Origin: Linum tenue
Lineage: Eukaryota > Streptophyta > Magnoliopsida > Malpighiales > Linaceae
Reading direction: 5' to 3'
NCBI GenBank assembly: GCA_946122785.1
Contig: CAMGYJ010000008.1
Location: 10,627,475-10,691,474 of the forward strand
DNA length: 64,000 nt
Part shown: in pieces, positions 24,392-33,993 of the stretch
Position numbering within the stretch: position 1 is the first letter of the stretch
Layout of the letters: each line of letters opens with the position of its first letter
Notes under the pieces: model-generated
What the model saw: only the letters and a program-made list of their open reading frames with translations
Told to the model about the DNA's origin: nothing
Databases searched by the model: none
Translations under genes and position numbers: made by a program

Positions 24392-26497
24392 ATGGTGACA
24401 ACGAAATCGATGAAGGCGGCGGAGGAGAAGGCGCAGGCAGCCGAGAAGAGCACCGGGACGGGCGGCGTTGATCGCGACGAGGTGGTGATGGAGGACCTCA
24501 CTGAGCTGGAGGCGGTGAAGGAGGTGGTGCACGAGCACTCTGATGCGCTGGCCAGGCTCGAAGAAGGCCTGGCAAGAGTGCAGGCTGATGCGAAGAAGGA
24601 TGCTGACGATCTGCGTCAGAGACTGGAGGACCTGATGAGGGCAATTACCTCGCTGCAGGCAAGGGGGAGCGGACCAGAGAGGGCGCCGAACCCGGAGGAG
24701 CTGGCGAACGAGGGAGGCGGCGGACCTGGCGCGGCGGAAGAGTCGGCGGGCGGTGGGAGCACCGCGGCAGCGGCGCTAGAGGCGCCGGCGGGGGCGAAGG
24801 CCGCGGCGGCCGGGGCCGGGGGCGGAGCCGGCGGCGGGTCGGGTGCGGCGAGGGCGGCGGCGGCTCAAGCGGGCGCGCCGAGTGAAAGGGCCGAGGGGAG
24901 CAGGGTGGCGAACACCGGGCCGGCCAGGGCTGATCGGACTCCATTGGGGATGGGCTCGGGCCTGTTACCGACCCCCACGGCCCAAGAAATTGCGGCCCGA
25001 AAGGGAAAGGCTAAGATGGCTGGGTATGACGCAAATGGGCCTCCTATGAATGGTGGGCCGGGACAGATGGGCCAGTATACGAGGGTCCATAACGGGCTGG
25101 GATGGCTGGACCAGGAATATGGGCCCGAGTATGACCAACTAAGCTTGGCGGGCCAGCAGGCCCAGTGGGCTGAACAGGAGATGAACCAGAAGGGGGCTGG
25201 TGGGCCGAGCAGGGCCGCCGACCAGGTAGGTCCAGGCGGGGCGGCTCCTTTTGGGCCGGGCCAGGCGGGCGGGCCAGGAGGGGGTCGGACCGAACCGGAG
25301 CGGACCGGTATTGGTCGGACCAGTACTGATCGGACCGAGTTGAGCCGAACCGGACCCGGGCGAACCGGGATGGGTCGACCCGAGGTAGGTCGAACCGGGC
25401 ATCGACCGAGTCCAACTAACCAGCCGAACCGGAGGGCGGACAGCAGGGGTCCAGGAGAAGGAGAGGGTCCTTATGAGGCGCCTCATGTCACAGGGGAATA
25501 CCCGAATCAGCCGGGCTACTATCCGGGTGACTATGGACACGGAAATCCTAACCAGATGCAGTGCTCTCAGTGGGGGCAGCCATGGAGGACACCAGGAAAT
25601 GACAGGTATGGGTCCCAGTATCCGAACTATGAGGGAATGGATGGGATAGTCTTTCGAGCTAAGCCTCCTACCATTGAGTTTCCCAAATTCAATGGGCAGG
25701 AGGATGCAGGTCTTTGGTTGTATGCAGTTGAGAGGTGGTTTAAGAATCACCCAATTCCGGAGGAGAGGAAAGCCTACCTGGCATCGTTCTATCTGGAGGG
25801 CGATGCGCTCCAGTGGTGGGAGTGGATGGAGAGATCCTATGCAGCAGCAGCAACCTTGATCACCTGGCCCATGTTTCAGGAGGAGCTCCGTTATCAGTTT
25901 GGGAAGTCAGATGGGTGGGCTCCTGAGCAGTTGGCAAAGCTGAAGCAGACCGGCACGGTGGCAGAGTACCGCGCGGAGTTCTTCAAGTTGGGGAACCAGT
26001 GCAAGGGAGTCTCGGAGGACACCTTGGTGGGGCTGTGCATGGCGGGTCTCAAACCCGAGATAGCAGCGGCAGTCAGGGTGTTTGAGCCCGATTCTGTGAA
26101 AACTGCTTTTCGTCTTGCAGGTCATAAGGAGGAAGAACTGGCTAGCTGGAGAAGCACCATTGGCCGCTTCTCAAAGCCAAGTGGAGGAGGAGGAAGCAGC
26201 AGTGCTAGTGGCGGCACAGGTGGGGCACCCGCCGGCTCGACTGGGCCCAATGCGGGCGGTGGAGGACCAGCTCCGGTGGCCAGGATGGGGCAGCGGGCCA
26301 TACCGAAGGGATTCGTGCGACTGACGCCGGCAGAGATTGAGCAAAAGAGGCGGGAGGGCAAGTGCTTCAACTGTGACGGCCGGTTCACCATTGGTCATCA
26401 ATGCCCGAAGCCGGATTTGATGATGCTGGTTGGGCGCTGGGAAGATGAAGCAGAAGAAGAAGCTGAGGATGAAGGAAATGGAGAGGAAGATGCCTAG
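24392..26497 (+). CDS. retrotransposon Gag polyprotein (gag only)
   Basis: The ORF is 701 codons, starting at ATG 24392 after the primer site. A short coiled-coil-like, charged N-terminus (about residues 1-90) precedes a very GC-rich Gly/Ala/Pro region (about 95-300) and an Arg-Thr repeat block (about 297-337). A Retrotrans_gag domain follows (about 420-590; landmarks PPTIEFPKFNG, LEGDALQWWEW, LAKLKQTGTVAEY). Near residue 657 is a zinc knuckle CFNCDGRFTIGHQC, of the CX2C...GHxC kind typical of plant Ty3/gypsy elements, and then an acidic tail. The role is forming the virus-like particle and packaging RNA. The frame is uninterrupted, so it may still be translated. The gene's high GC contrasts sharply with its AT-rich LTRs and surroundings. 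Confidence 0.92.
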   Translation: MVTTKSMKAAEEKAQAAEKSTGTGGVDRDEVVMEDLTELEAVKEVVHEHSDALARLEEGLARVQADAKKDADDLRQRLEDLMRAITSLQARGSGPERAPNPEELANEGGGGPGAAEESAGGGSTAAAALEAPAGAKAAAAGAGGGAGGGSGAARAAAAQAGAPSERAEGSRVANTGPARADRTPLGMGSGLLPTPTAQEIAARKGKAKMAGYDANGPPMNGGPGQMGQYTRVHNGLGWLDQEYGPEYDQLSLAGQQAQWAEQEMNQKGAGGPSRAADQVGPGGAAPFGPGQAGGPGGGRTEPERTGIGRTSTDRTELSRTGPGRTGMGRPEVGRTGHRPSPTNQPNRRADSRGPGEGEGPYEAPHVTGEYPNQPGYYPGDYGHGNPNQMQCSQWGQPWRTPGNDRYGSQYPNYEGMDGIVFRAKPPTIEFPKFNGQEDAGLWLYAVERWFKNHPIPEERKAYLASFYLEGDALQWWEWMERSYAAAATLITWPMFQEELRYQFGKSDGWAPEQLAKLKQTGTVAEYRAEFFKLGNQCKGVSEDTLVGLCMAGLKPEIAAAVRVFEPDSVKTAFRLAGHKEEELASWRSTIGRFSKPSGGGGSSSASGGTGGAPAGSTGPNAGGGGPAPVARMGQRAIPKGFVRLTPAEIEQKRREGKCFNCDGRFTIGHQCPKPDLMMLVGRWEDEAEEEAEDEGNGEEDA

Positions 26498-26550
26498 TGA
26501 GCTGGAGGAACAACCTTGGGGACAAGGTTGTTTTTCGAAGGAAGAGGGGA

Positions 26551-26954
26551 TGTGGGAAACATAATTATTTGCAGTTTTTGGTTATTTCGTATTAGAGTCG
26601 GTTTTTATTGATTGGGGTATTATTTGGGTATTTGGGGGAATAAACAGGGAGTTAATTGTTATGTTTTATTATTCGGGTAGCAGTTAGGAATTAGACAGGT
26701 TATATAATCTGTAATAGGGTCTTATTTTGGGATTAAGCAATTACAGAACCAAAAACCTAAATCCTGAACCTCTCTCTTCCCTCTCTCCTGCGAAATCTCT
26801 CTCTCCCTCTTGGCTCCAAAAGCTGCGGCAGCAGCTCCTCCCTTCCCTCTTCTTGTTCTCAAAATCCCCAATTCTAATCCCTAGTTAGATCAATCCCTAA
26901 TTGATCTAGCTAAATTCCCCAATTCCCAACCTGTAGGAAATCTTGTTTCCTACA
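26551..26954 (+). repeat. right LTR of TR-GAG element
   Basis: 404 bp, matching the left LTR by eye. It is preceded by the polypurine tract and followed by target duplication CATTT. Confidence 0.95.
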
Positions 26955-29774
26955 CATTTCCAATCCCAAAATTTCTTCCATAATCATCTCTTCACACATT
27001 CGGTTCCCTCTCCACTGTCCATTTACATCACTCCCACTCTCAAGCCTCAATTTTCTTCCATAATTAGAAAAATAACTTTCCAGTCTGCACCATCAGCTCT
27101 CCCTTTCCTTCTCTGCCTCTCCGGTCCATTTACCTCCATTCCACATGTTTCCTCTTACCCACCAAAAGTCTGAAACCCTTGCCTAGCTCTCATTCATTTC
27201 TTACCTATTTCCCCAAAATGAGCTCAGAAAAATCCATACATAAATCAGCTGCCACCTCCAATTCTCGGTTCCTCCTCCGGTCGATGACTACACCACGGTT
27301 GATGGAGGTCTTTGTGCACATGTCCACAAACTTGAGAATGAATGGTATGATCCCCTCCCATTGCCTCCATGTTCTTGCTGCCTCCATGTTCTTGTCTCAT
27401 CTCTACTACAGTTCTATATTTTGAGATTGTTTACTTTTTGCGTGAAGGTGAAGCTTTCATTCAAAATATGGAAAGGAGCAGAAATGGAACACAGGCAAAC
27501 ATAGAAGAAAGAAGAAGAAACAGCAAGGGTCAAGAGAACTGACCAAAGCGTAAAATCAATCCAACAAAAAATCCCGCAAAACAACAGCAGAGGAAATGGG
27601 TTCGTTGTTATCAAAGATTGTCGCCTTTGCAACGTCGAAGAAGAGACTCCTAGTGAGCTCTGTATTGTTACCTTTTCCAGTTTTTTTGTCCAAGTCCATG
27701 GATACTTAAAAAATATTTCCCCTTCAATTTTCATATCTTCTTCACAACCAAACTGTTCGATGGATATGCTTCCGATGACGCTGCTGAAGGCGGCGACAAG
27801 TTTGCACAAATAAATAAGAGGATATACCGCTTCCGGGGTCTGTACTCCCTGTCGACGACGAGTCTGCAGCTGACGCCTCAGGAGTGTGCGACGAATGGGA
27901 TGGCTGGTCGGAACCGGTACCACCACCTGGACTTTGCTTCTCTGCCTCTCGAACCTACTTCTCTTTTCCCAACGCCAGCCATGGAACTGTTCAATAATAC
28001 CATATGATAAAAGCGGGATAATATTCAGAATCTTCACTGGGGAATTTCTTTTCTCTTTCTGGTTGATGCAATTGGTAGATTTGAATGTTGGGTCGTTTTC
28101 GAAGTTGGAAGGGAGGATGCATCACAACTTTCTGTCGTCCAGCCATACAGGTATGGTAGTCCATGGTTCAAACCTATAGGTATGATCTTGGCTGATTTCT
28201 ATTTGTTGATGAAAATGTAGGACTATGTGGAGGTAACGCTTCACTCATGGAAGAGTTTGGTGTTCGGTTGTTGACGTATGATTTTCCCAAGTTTGGTGGG
28301 AGTGATGCTCATCCATGTTGCATATCATCAATATCATGTTAAGCACATAATGCACTCCCAAGGTTAGCATAACAGCTCTTCTTCTCCTCTCTATCTCTTA
28401 ACACACAGTTATCTTTGACAGTAAACACCACCCCTATCTCTAGGAATAGATTATGATGTTTCTTCATTTTTGTTTAATTTGATTTTGGATGCATGTTTTG
28501 CAGGTTTCAGTACTAAGGGATTTAAGGTTATATTCTTCTTGGAACCTACTAATCTTTTAAGGTTTGCTTATGGTAGGTTCATGTGGTTAATTGCTAATTT
28601 AATGGTTTGGGTGTGCTAACTTCGGCAACCTGATGGCTTTTGTGGCCTGTGAAACTGAGTCTTCGGATTATTGGGACTTTCTGGGTTTTCCTGGGGTTTT
28701 ATACTTATTTAGAGATTTTTGCTGAGATGAGATTTTAGCTTTGTTAGAGTTAGCCATATTTCTACTGTGTTTGAACTCTTAGGCAAAGGTTCAAGTGTTT
28801 CTACTGACACTGTTTACAATCTATCATATGGATAATTGTAACTCCTATGTTCCATCGCTAATTCTCATAAAAAGTAAACATTAATGATAGTTCGTTTAAA
28901 AATTGTTATTAGTTTTCTGGGACATGGTTTATTGTATGATTGTGTCCAAATGGTAATTAACTTTGCATTCTCTAACTCAACCACTCTTTGTGAGCTCTAT
29001 ACCTTTTGGTCTGTGCTGAGGGTTTCCTTTGTCTGTTTTGTGCTTTACTTTTTCCTTCTAGGATATGTTGAGTCTGCTCACTTCATCAAAATTCGAATTT
29101 AGCTTGGGTTATATCTCTTATTTACAATGTTCATTTGTCATGCTGCATTAAAGCATTAAAAGTGTGGAAGGTCATTTGAGAGTGAGTTACTTTGATAGAT
29201 TATTGAAATAATTTTTTCCCTTTTTTGTAATGGTTTAATGTGAGTTTTCTTCTTGGATTTGTTAGACGAAAAATTCCTTACCAATAAACAGTTGTTCAGA
29301 TCCACTGGAGCAGCTACCCCAATTTTCTCATGCTGCTCATCTTGAAAGAACTTCTTGTACTTCTACAACTAGATGCTGCTATTGAGGTAAAATTTTGTTT
29401 CTGTATTCTTATGTTAGAATGTGTTACATAACTAATTGGAAAGCATTTCATCTCTAACACCAAAACTTAAAGCACTCATAAATATGGACACACCTTGTGT
29501 ACTGAATCAATAGTTTTATAAGTAATTAATCAACTCAACTATCCAATTATTCAGAAGTTTTTTTATGACCTTTCTCTGTCGTGGTAAAGCTATTAAACAA
29601 ATATTTTTACAAAAAAATATTGGTAACATGTAAACAACTGTTTCAAGTATTTGCAAAGATCTTGAAATATTAAGTCTTCTAATTGTTTACCTTCACTATA
29701 AAATCTTCATCATTAGCATCATTTTATTTAATGATTTCTCCCTTCTCTCATAGACATTGTCACAATGAAATCCA
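26955..29774. other. gene-poor intergenic stretch
   Basis: This DNA continues the sequence interrupted by the TR-GAG insertion. Several open frames (27179-27424 plus, 27205-27387 minus, 27414-28037 minus) show no recognisable domain. The only coding-like trace is the possible hydrolase relic listed separately. Confidence 0.45.
28244..28342 (+). pseudogene. possible alpha/beta-hydrolase fragment
   Basis: A short frame reads MEEFGVRLLTYDFPKFGGSDAHP before a stop. It recalls the strand-turn region of plant alpha/beta hydrolases, where the family has an aspartate-proline-glycine-GxGxSDPHP pattern. No nucleophile elbow or other hydrolase exon was found nearby. It could be a captured or decayed exon, or chance. 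Confidence 0.3.
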
Positions 29775-30081
29775 GGTTGCTCTGGTAGTGATTTCGATAG
29801 AAAAGGAAGAACATAACAGGATGATGATGACGGGGGAATTGAAAATGGAACAAGGTGTAAATTGCAGTCGAGCAATTTGAAGCTTCAAAAACGCCCTAAC
29901 AATTGCATGGTTAAGAAGGTTATTAGTGGTTGCTCTGGTAGTGATTTCGGTAGAAAATGAAGAACATAATAGGATGAGGATGGGGGGGGAACTGAAAATG
30001 GAACAGGGTGTAAGTTGCACCCAAGCAATTTGAAGCTTCAAAAATGCCCCAACAATTGCATGGTTAAGTAGGTTATTAGAG
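29775..30081 (+). repeat. tandem duplication, ~153-bp unit
   Basis: GGTTGCTCTGGTAGTGATTT starts both copies (29775 and 29928). Both continue with GAAGAACATAA and end in AACAATTGCATGGTTAAG. The copies differ at roughly one base in fifteen. Confidence 0.8.
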
Positions 30082-30237
30082 AAGTTAATTTGGTTTTTGC
30101 TCCTCTTAAACAATGTTTCGTTTTGCAGGCGTCAGAAGAAACTATGCTGGATCACCATCTGGGAGGCTTCTCTAGATTCTCAGATTCTTCTTTATTATGC
30201 CGTTGCACATCAATATGGCTTGACTTGCAGTTGCTAC

Positions 30238-30766
30238 TAGGGCTGTTAATGAACCAAGCCGCTCATGAACGGCTCGGTGTGCGACTCGAGAAAAACTCGT
30301 TCGACACTCGATTTGTTTTAATCGAGCCGGCTCGCGAACAAGCTCGTTAACTAAACGAGCCGAACTCGAGCCATACCATGTTCAGCTCGAAAGCTCGCGA
30401 ACAAGCTCATTTAATGGTTTGGCATAATAAAAATATTAGAATTCATGGATTTTATGTATTGAAATTGGGATAAATGTTGTGTTTTACTTTGCTCGACTTT
30501 GCTACAGGTTTGAATGTAATTTTGTGCGCAGTTCTAGGTCAATCTTGAGCTATCATGAACATTTTATGAGCTGAACTCGAATTTGGGCTCGTTAAGCTTA
30601 TTTGACGAGCCGAGCTCGAGCTTTCATTTTCATACACGAGCCGAGCTCGAGCTTGAATATTAAAGCTCGTGACGAACACGAGCCGAGCTCGAGCCTAGAA
30701 ATATAATAACGAGCCGAGCCCGAACTATGGCAAAACTCGGCTCGACTCGGCTCATTAACAGCCCTA
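30238..30766 (+). mobile_element. hAT-type miniature element (TAGGGCTG family)
   Basis: The element is 529 bp with inverted ends TAGGGCTGTTAATGA and TCATTAACAGCCCTA, and a perfect 8-bp target duplication GTTGCTAC (30230-30237 and 30767-30774). The subterminal regions are dense in CGAGC/GCTCG motifs on both sides, typical of transposase-binding arrays. It has no coding capacity, so it depends on a hAT transposase. Confidence 0.92.
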
Positions 30767-31082
30767 GTTGCTACTAACAGGAGGTAGAGGGAATATCACA
30801 GCAAGGAGAAGATTTTGTCACAACTTTGTGTCCCCTTTAAGCTGGAGGCAATGGCTGGAACTTATTACTTTGCAAAGAATTGAGTTGATCATCTGAATTT
30901 GTCATTTCTGAGTAGTTATTTGTATGGAAGGCCTGCTATATTATATAGAATTACTAGAACTTTATACTATAAGAATTAGTAAATTCGTCGTGCGTAACAA
31001 GAATGTCTAACTTCCTAACAATACAAATGGTACTTAATTTTTTTGTATAACATCCAACTCTTTCTGTTTTCACTATGCTACT

Positions 31083-31119
31083 AAATCTCTCGCGGCGTAG
31101 CCGTGGGTATTGATACTAG
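31083..31119 (+). mobile_element. Helitron-like 3' terminus
   Basis: GCGGCGTAGCCGTGGGTATTGATACTAG ends in CTAG followed by T, with a short GC-rich imperfect hairpin about a dozen bases before the end. That is the layout of plant Helitron 3' ends. A similar end occurs at 41747. No matching 5' end was identified, so the extent upstream is unknown. Confidence 0.55.
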
Positions 31120-31189
31120 TCCATGTAAAGAGCAATGGTTGGTTGGTTGTATCGAATAAAGAAAGAAACACATATGACCCTTAACTTAA

Positions 31190-31800
31190 ATGAGTGGGTG
31201 AAAATTGCTTACCTTGCTCTTCTCCCTCTCCACGTGTAGTAAGTGGGGAGATGGTTTGGTTAGTGTAGGTAACTAGATGATTAATCAAGTAATCATCCAC
31301 CTCATGTTTTCTACTAAGCCACGTATATAAGTAGTGGGAGGTGGGCCAATGTGATTGTTTGAGGGCTTATGAAACCACACAGTGACATGGCAAATATGTC
31401 TCTTATTTTGCTCCACGTGTAATTAGCAGGGTATCATAAGCCATTTTCCAACCATCAATCAAATTAGCTTTTACACATGGAAAGGAAATTGATGAGGTAC
31501 CAAGTGTTTATGAGCCCATGTAAATGAGATGGTGGGTGGTAACTGGTTAATGCCATGTCTCTTTAAATGCAATATTTTCACCTTCCTTCCACGTGTAAGA
31601 GTATGACAATGGGAGGAGTGCTTTGCATGAAGAGAGAGCCATGTGTAAGGAAGAGAAGACAACAAGATGTTTGTAAAAAAAAATTTACTTTCTCCTCCTT
31701 TGGCCACGTGGAAATGATAGGAAAAGCTTTATTCAAGCACCCAAATAATCACCATTCATTCTTTCCACGCGTGGATTAATGGGTAAAGGGAGATTGGTGG
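31190..31800 (+). repeat. degenerate repeats carrying G-box motifs
   Basis: CACGTG occurs at about 31231, 31414, 31590 and 31705. CCACGTATATAAG lies near 31319 and CCACGCGTGG near 31767. The first three are each preceded by a CT-rich stretch and followed by TGTAAxxA and a G-rich stretch, suggesting an old tandem array with spacing near 180 bp. G-boxes are bZIP/bHLH binding sites. A TATA-like TATATAAAAGC follows at 31833. Confidence 0.5.
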
Positions 31801-31832
31801 TTTGAGGGTCAAGAAACAAAAACTTTTTTTTA

Positions 31833-31900
31833 GTATATAAAAGCTGGCTACATTTTTTGCTTTTTTTTTTCGTTACTGTTTCACTTTCTGTCTTTTAGTG
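31833..31900 (+). promoter_or_regulatory. core-promoter-like stretch related to 23443 repeat
   Basis: TATATAAAAGCTGGCTACA, then CTGTTTCACTTTCTG and TTTTAGTG, repeats in order the landmarks of the 23443-23840 units. It lies directly after the G-box region. No intact gene follows, so any promoter role is inferred. Confidence 0.4.
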
Positions 31901-32805
31901 CCAATTGGTGAAAGAGCTTCGTGGAGGAGCTTCCCCAATCCCCATATAAACCTTTTCCCATACAACAAACCCTTTACTTCCCTCAGTCCAGCAGAAGCCC
32001 ATTCATCCAATTTCTTCGAATCGCCAATGACTTTAAGGTATCAAAATTCGTTGACCAATTCTGGTTCCTCTGCTTTGAGTTTACGGCATGCCATAAAGAT
32101 CCCTTTTTCTTCCATGGCATGTATGTCCCGTGGATGAATTGGCATATTATCTTCATGTTCGACTAATGTGGCAGTCCACCTTATCATTCCATGCTCGTCT
32201 CTCACAACCACTCCAATGTAGACATAGCCATCTCTAAACGAACCATCAATTTCTAGATAGGAACTAAACAAGAAAAAAAACTAAACAAATGAGAATGATT
32301 TCAGATTATAAACCAAAAATTAGCCGGAAATAGTGTAGGGTATATGAAAACTTACCCTCCCGAAACAAAAGGTGGACGGGGGAGCAGCCTCCTTTGAAAG
32401 AACTTCACTTTTTTATAGGTGTCTTTGATTTCCTCAATGAGTTCATCTTTCCTTAAAATCTTCACTTGATGTCTGAGGATGGCCTCCACCAAGGCAAGCT
32501 TGAGGTTAGGCATTTTCTTATAGCGTTTGAGTTGCTTCTTGAACCGCACAACAGTCATGTATCCCTTTTGAAACCAATCCCAAGTGTTGTTAGCTTGTCT
32601 TCGAGTGTGTTGATCGGCAAGAAGTTCACAAAACTCCTCAATAGTCTTGTCTAAGAGGTTATCTACTATGCTGGCGACGTCGGAGGCATTGTCATAATCA
32701 TCGTTGTTGTGGTCGTCGTCACCGCCATCAGGATTATAGTAGTAGTGTCGGTGATGGAAAGAAGATCTTGGTTCACTATAGTTCTCTTCGGATTGAAAAA
32801 ATGAG
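31895..32805 (-). pseudogene. RNase H-fold protein gene relic
   Basis: Two exons can be joined on the minus strand. Exon 1 (about 32356-32805) encodes a Tyr/Asp-rich stretch followed by a charged helical region (IEEFCELLADQHTRRQA, RFKKQLKRYKKMP). A GT-AG intron (32264-32355) leads to exon 2 (to about 32041) with YLEIDGSFRDGYVYIGVVV, VRDEHGMIRWTATL, which fits the first strands and acidic residue of an RNase H-like (RVT_3) domain. The frame then meets TGA after LVNEF, but continues sensibly as YLKVIGDSKKLDEWASAG. CGA to TGA is the likely change. The exon 1 start is unclear. It may be a host gene or a retroelement-derived fragment. Confidence 0.55.
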
Positions 32806-32855
32806 GCGCAGGAAGGTCATGCAACTGAGTTGACACGAGACGAGCTGACATGGGC

Positions 32856-33993
32856 CGGAGACCTTGAACAACTCTGATTCAACCTTATAGTGTTTTTCAT
32901 CTTAATACCAATCGCATCTTTGAAAAATTTTGTAAGAAAAAGAAGAAAATGAGTTAGATAAAATTCTGGGGGAATAGTTGTATTTGTCCAAAATAATCTT
33001 AATGAATATTAATCTTTTTGTCCAAAATAAGCGAGAAAAACTGAAAAAGTATGCAAACAAATAATAATCCATATAAAGATTATAATTCTATAATGTGCCT
33101 GTACCATCTTTAATAAAAGAAAAAATCATGAAAGATTATACATAAATGAGTTGATTCACCTAATAAGCCTAAAAAGATGATGTGCCACTAACTCAGAAGC
33201 AGAGGCTGGAAGTCAAGCCATCCATCTCGGAAGGAGAGCAGATTGAATACCCCAAAGATGGGCAAGAAGACAAAAAGGAAAGCTGAAAAGACAAACGAAA
33301 AAAAAATAGGGGGAGGGAATATAAAGGGAAACAAGCAAATCAAAAAGGAAATGATGGAGGGCCACCACCATCCCAAAGGAAAGCCCACGACAGCCATGTT
33401 GAAGATTTGAAACTGGAAATTGGTCGGAGACCTTGAACAACTCTGATTCAACCTTATAGTGTTTTTCTTCTTAATACCAATCGCATCTTTGAAAAATTTT
33501 GTAAGAGAAAGAAGAAAATGAGTTAGATAAAATTCTGGGGGAATAGTTGTATTTGTCCAAAATAATCTTAATGAATATTAATCTTATTTGTCCAAAATAA
33601 GCAAGAAAAACTGGAAAAAAATATGTAAACAAATAATAATCCATATAAATATTATAATTCTATAATGTGCATGTACCAGCTTTAATAAAAGAAAAAATCA
33701 TGAAAGATTATACATAAATGAGTTGATTCACCTAATAAGCCTAAAAAGATGATGTGCCACTAACTCATAAGCAGAGGCTGGAAGTGAAGTCATCCATCTC
33801 AGAAGGAGAGCAGATTGAATACCCCAAAGATAGGCAAGAAGACGAAAAGGAAAGCTGAAAAGACAAACGAAAAAAAAACAGGGGGAGGGAATATAAAAGG
33901 AAACAAGCAAATAAAAAAGGAAATGATGAAGGGCCACAGCCATCCCAAAGGAAAGCCCACGACAGTCATGTTGAAGATTTGAAACTGGAAATT
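32856..33993. repeat. tandem duplication of a 569-bp unit
   Basis: The copies are 32856-33424 and 33425-33993. Both start CGGAGACCTTGAACAAC and end TTTGAAACTGGAAATT. They are nearly identical, with scattered substitutions and small indels. Neither codes convincingly; open frames at 33188-33451 and 33728-33943 are matching shadows. The unit abuts the 5' side of the RNase H-fold relic. Confidence 0.88.

Larger units (their letters stand above)
23925..26954 (+). mobile_element. intact gag-only LTR retrotransposon (TR-GAG type)
   Basis: The element is 3,030 bp, with 404-bp LTRs at 23925-24328 and 26551-26954 that I cannot distinguish base by base. It is flanked by a perfect 5-bp target duplication CATTT (23920-23924 and 26955-26959). 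The LTRs start TGTGGGAAA and end TTTCCTACA. The primer site TGGTATCAGAGC (24331-24342) lies two bases after the left LTR, and a polypurine tract GGAAGAGGGGA lies directly before the right LTR. Inside is only a long gag ORF. Protease, reverse transcriptase, RNase H and integrase are absent, except for a short LGDKV-like string before the polypurine tract that resembles the tail of Ty3/gypsy pol. This fits the described TR-GAG class of plant elements, which must borrow enzymes in trans. Confidence 0.95.

Noticed and set aside
24645..25750. Long minus-strand frames opposite the gag gene
   Set aside because: They are GC-driven antisense shadows of the gag ORF, dominated by Pro/Arg/Ser.
27414..28037. 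207-codon minus-strand open frame
   Set aside because: It ends in low-complexity hydrophobic sequence, has no recognisable domain or intron-consistent continuation, and lies in repeat-rich DNA.
33188..33943. Two similar hydrophobic minus-strand frames (33188-33451, 33728-33943)
   Set aside because: They are shadows of the same A/G-rich non-coding segment in the two copies of the 569-bp duplication.
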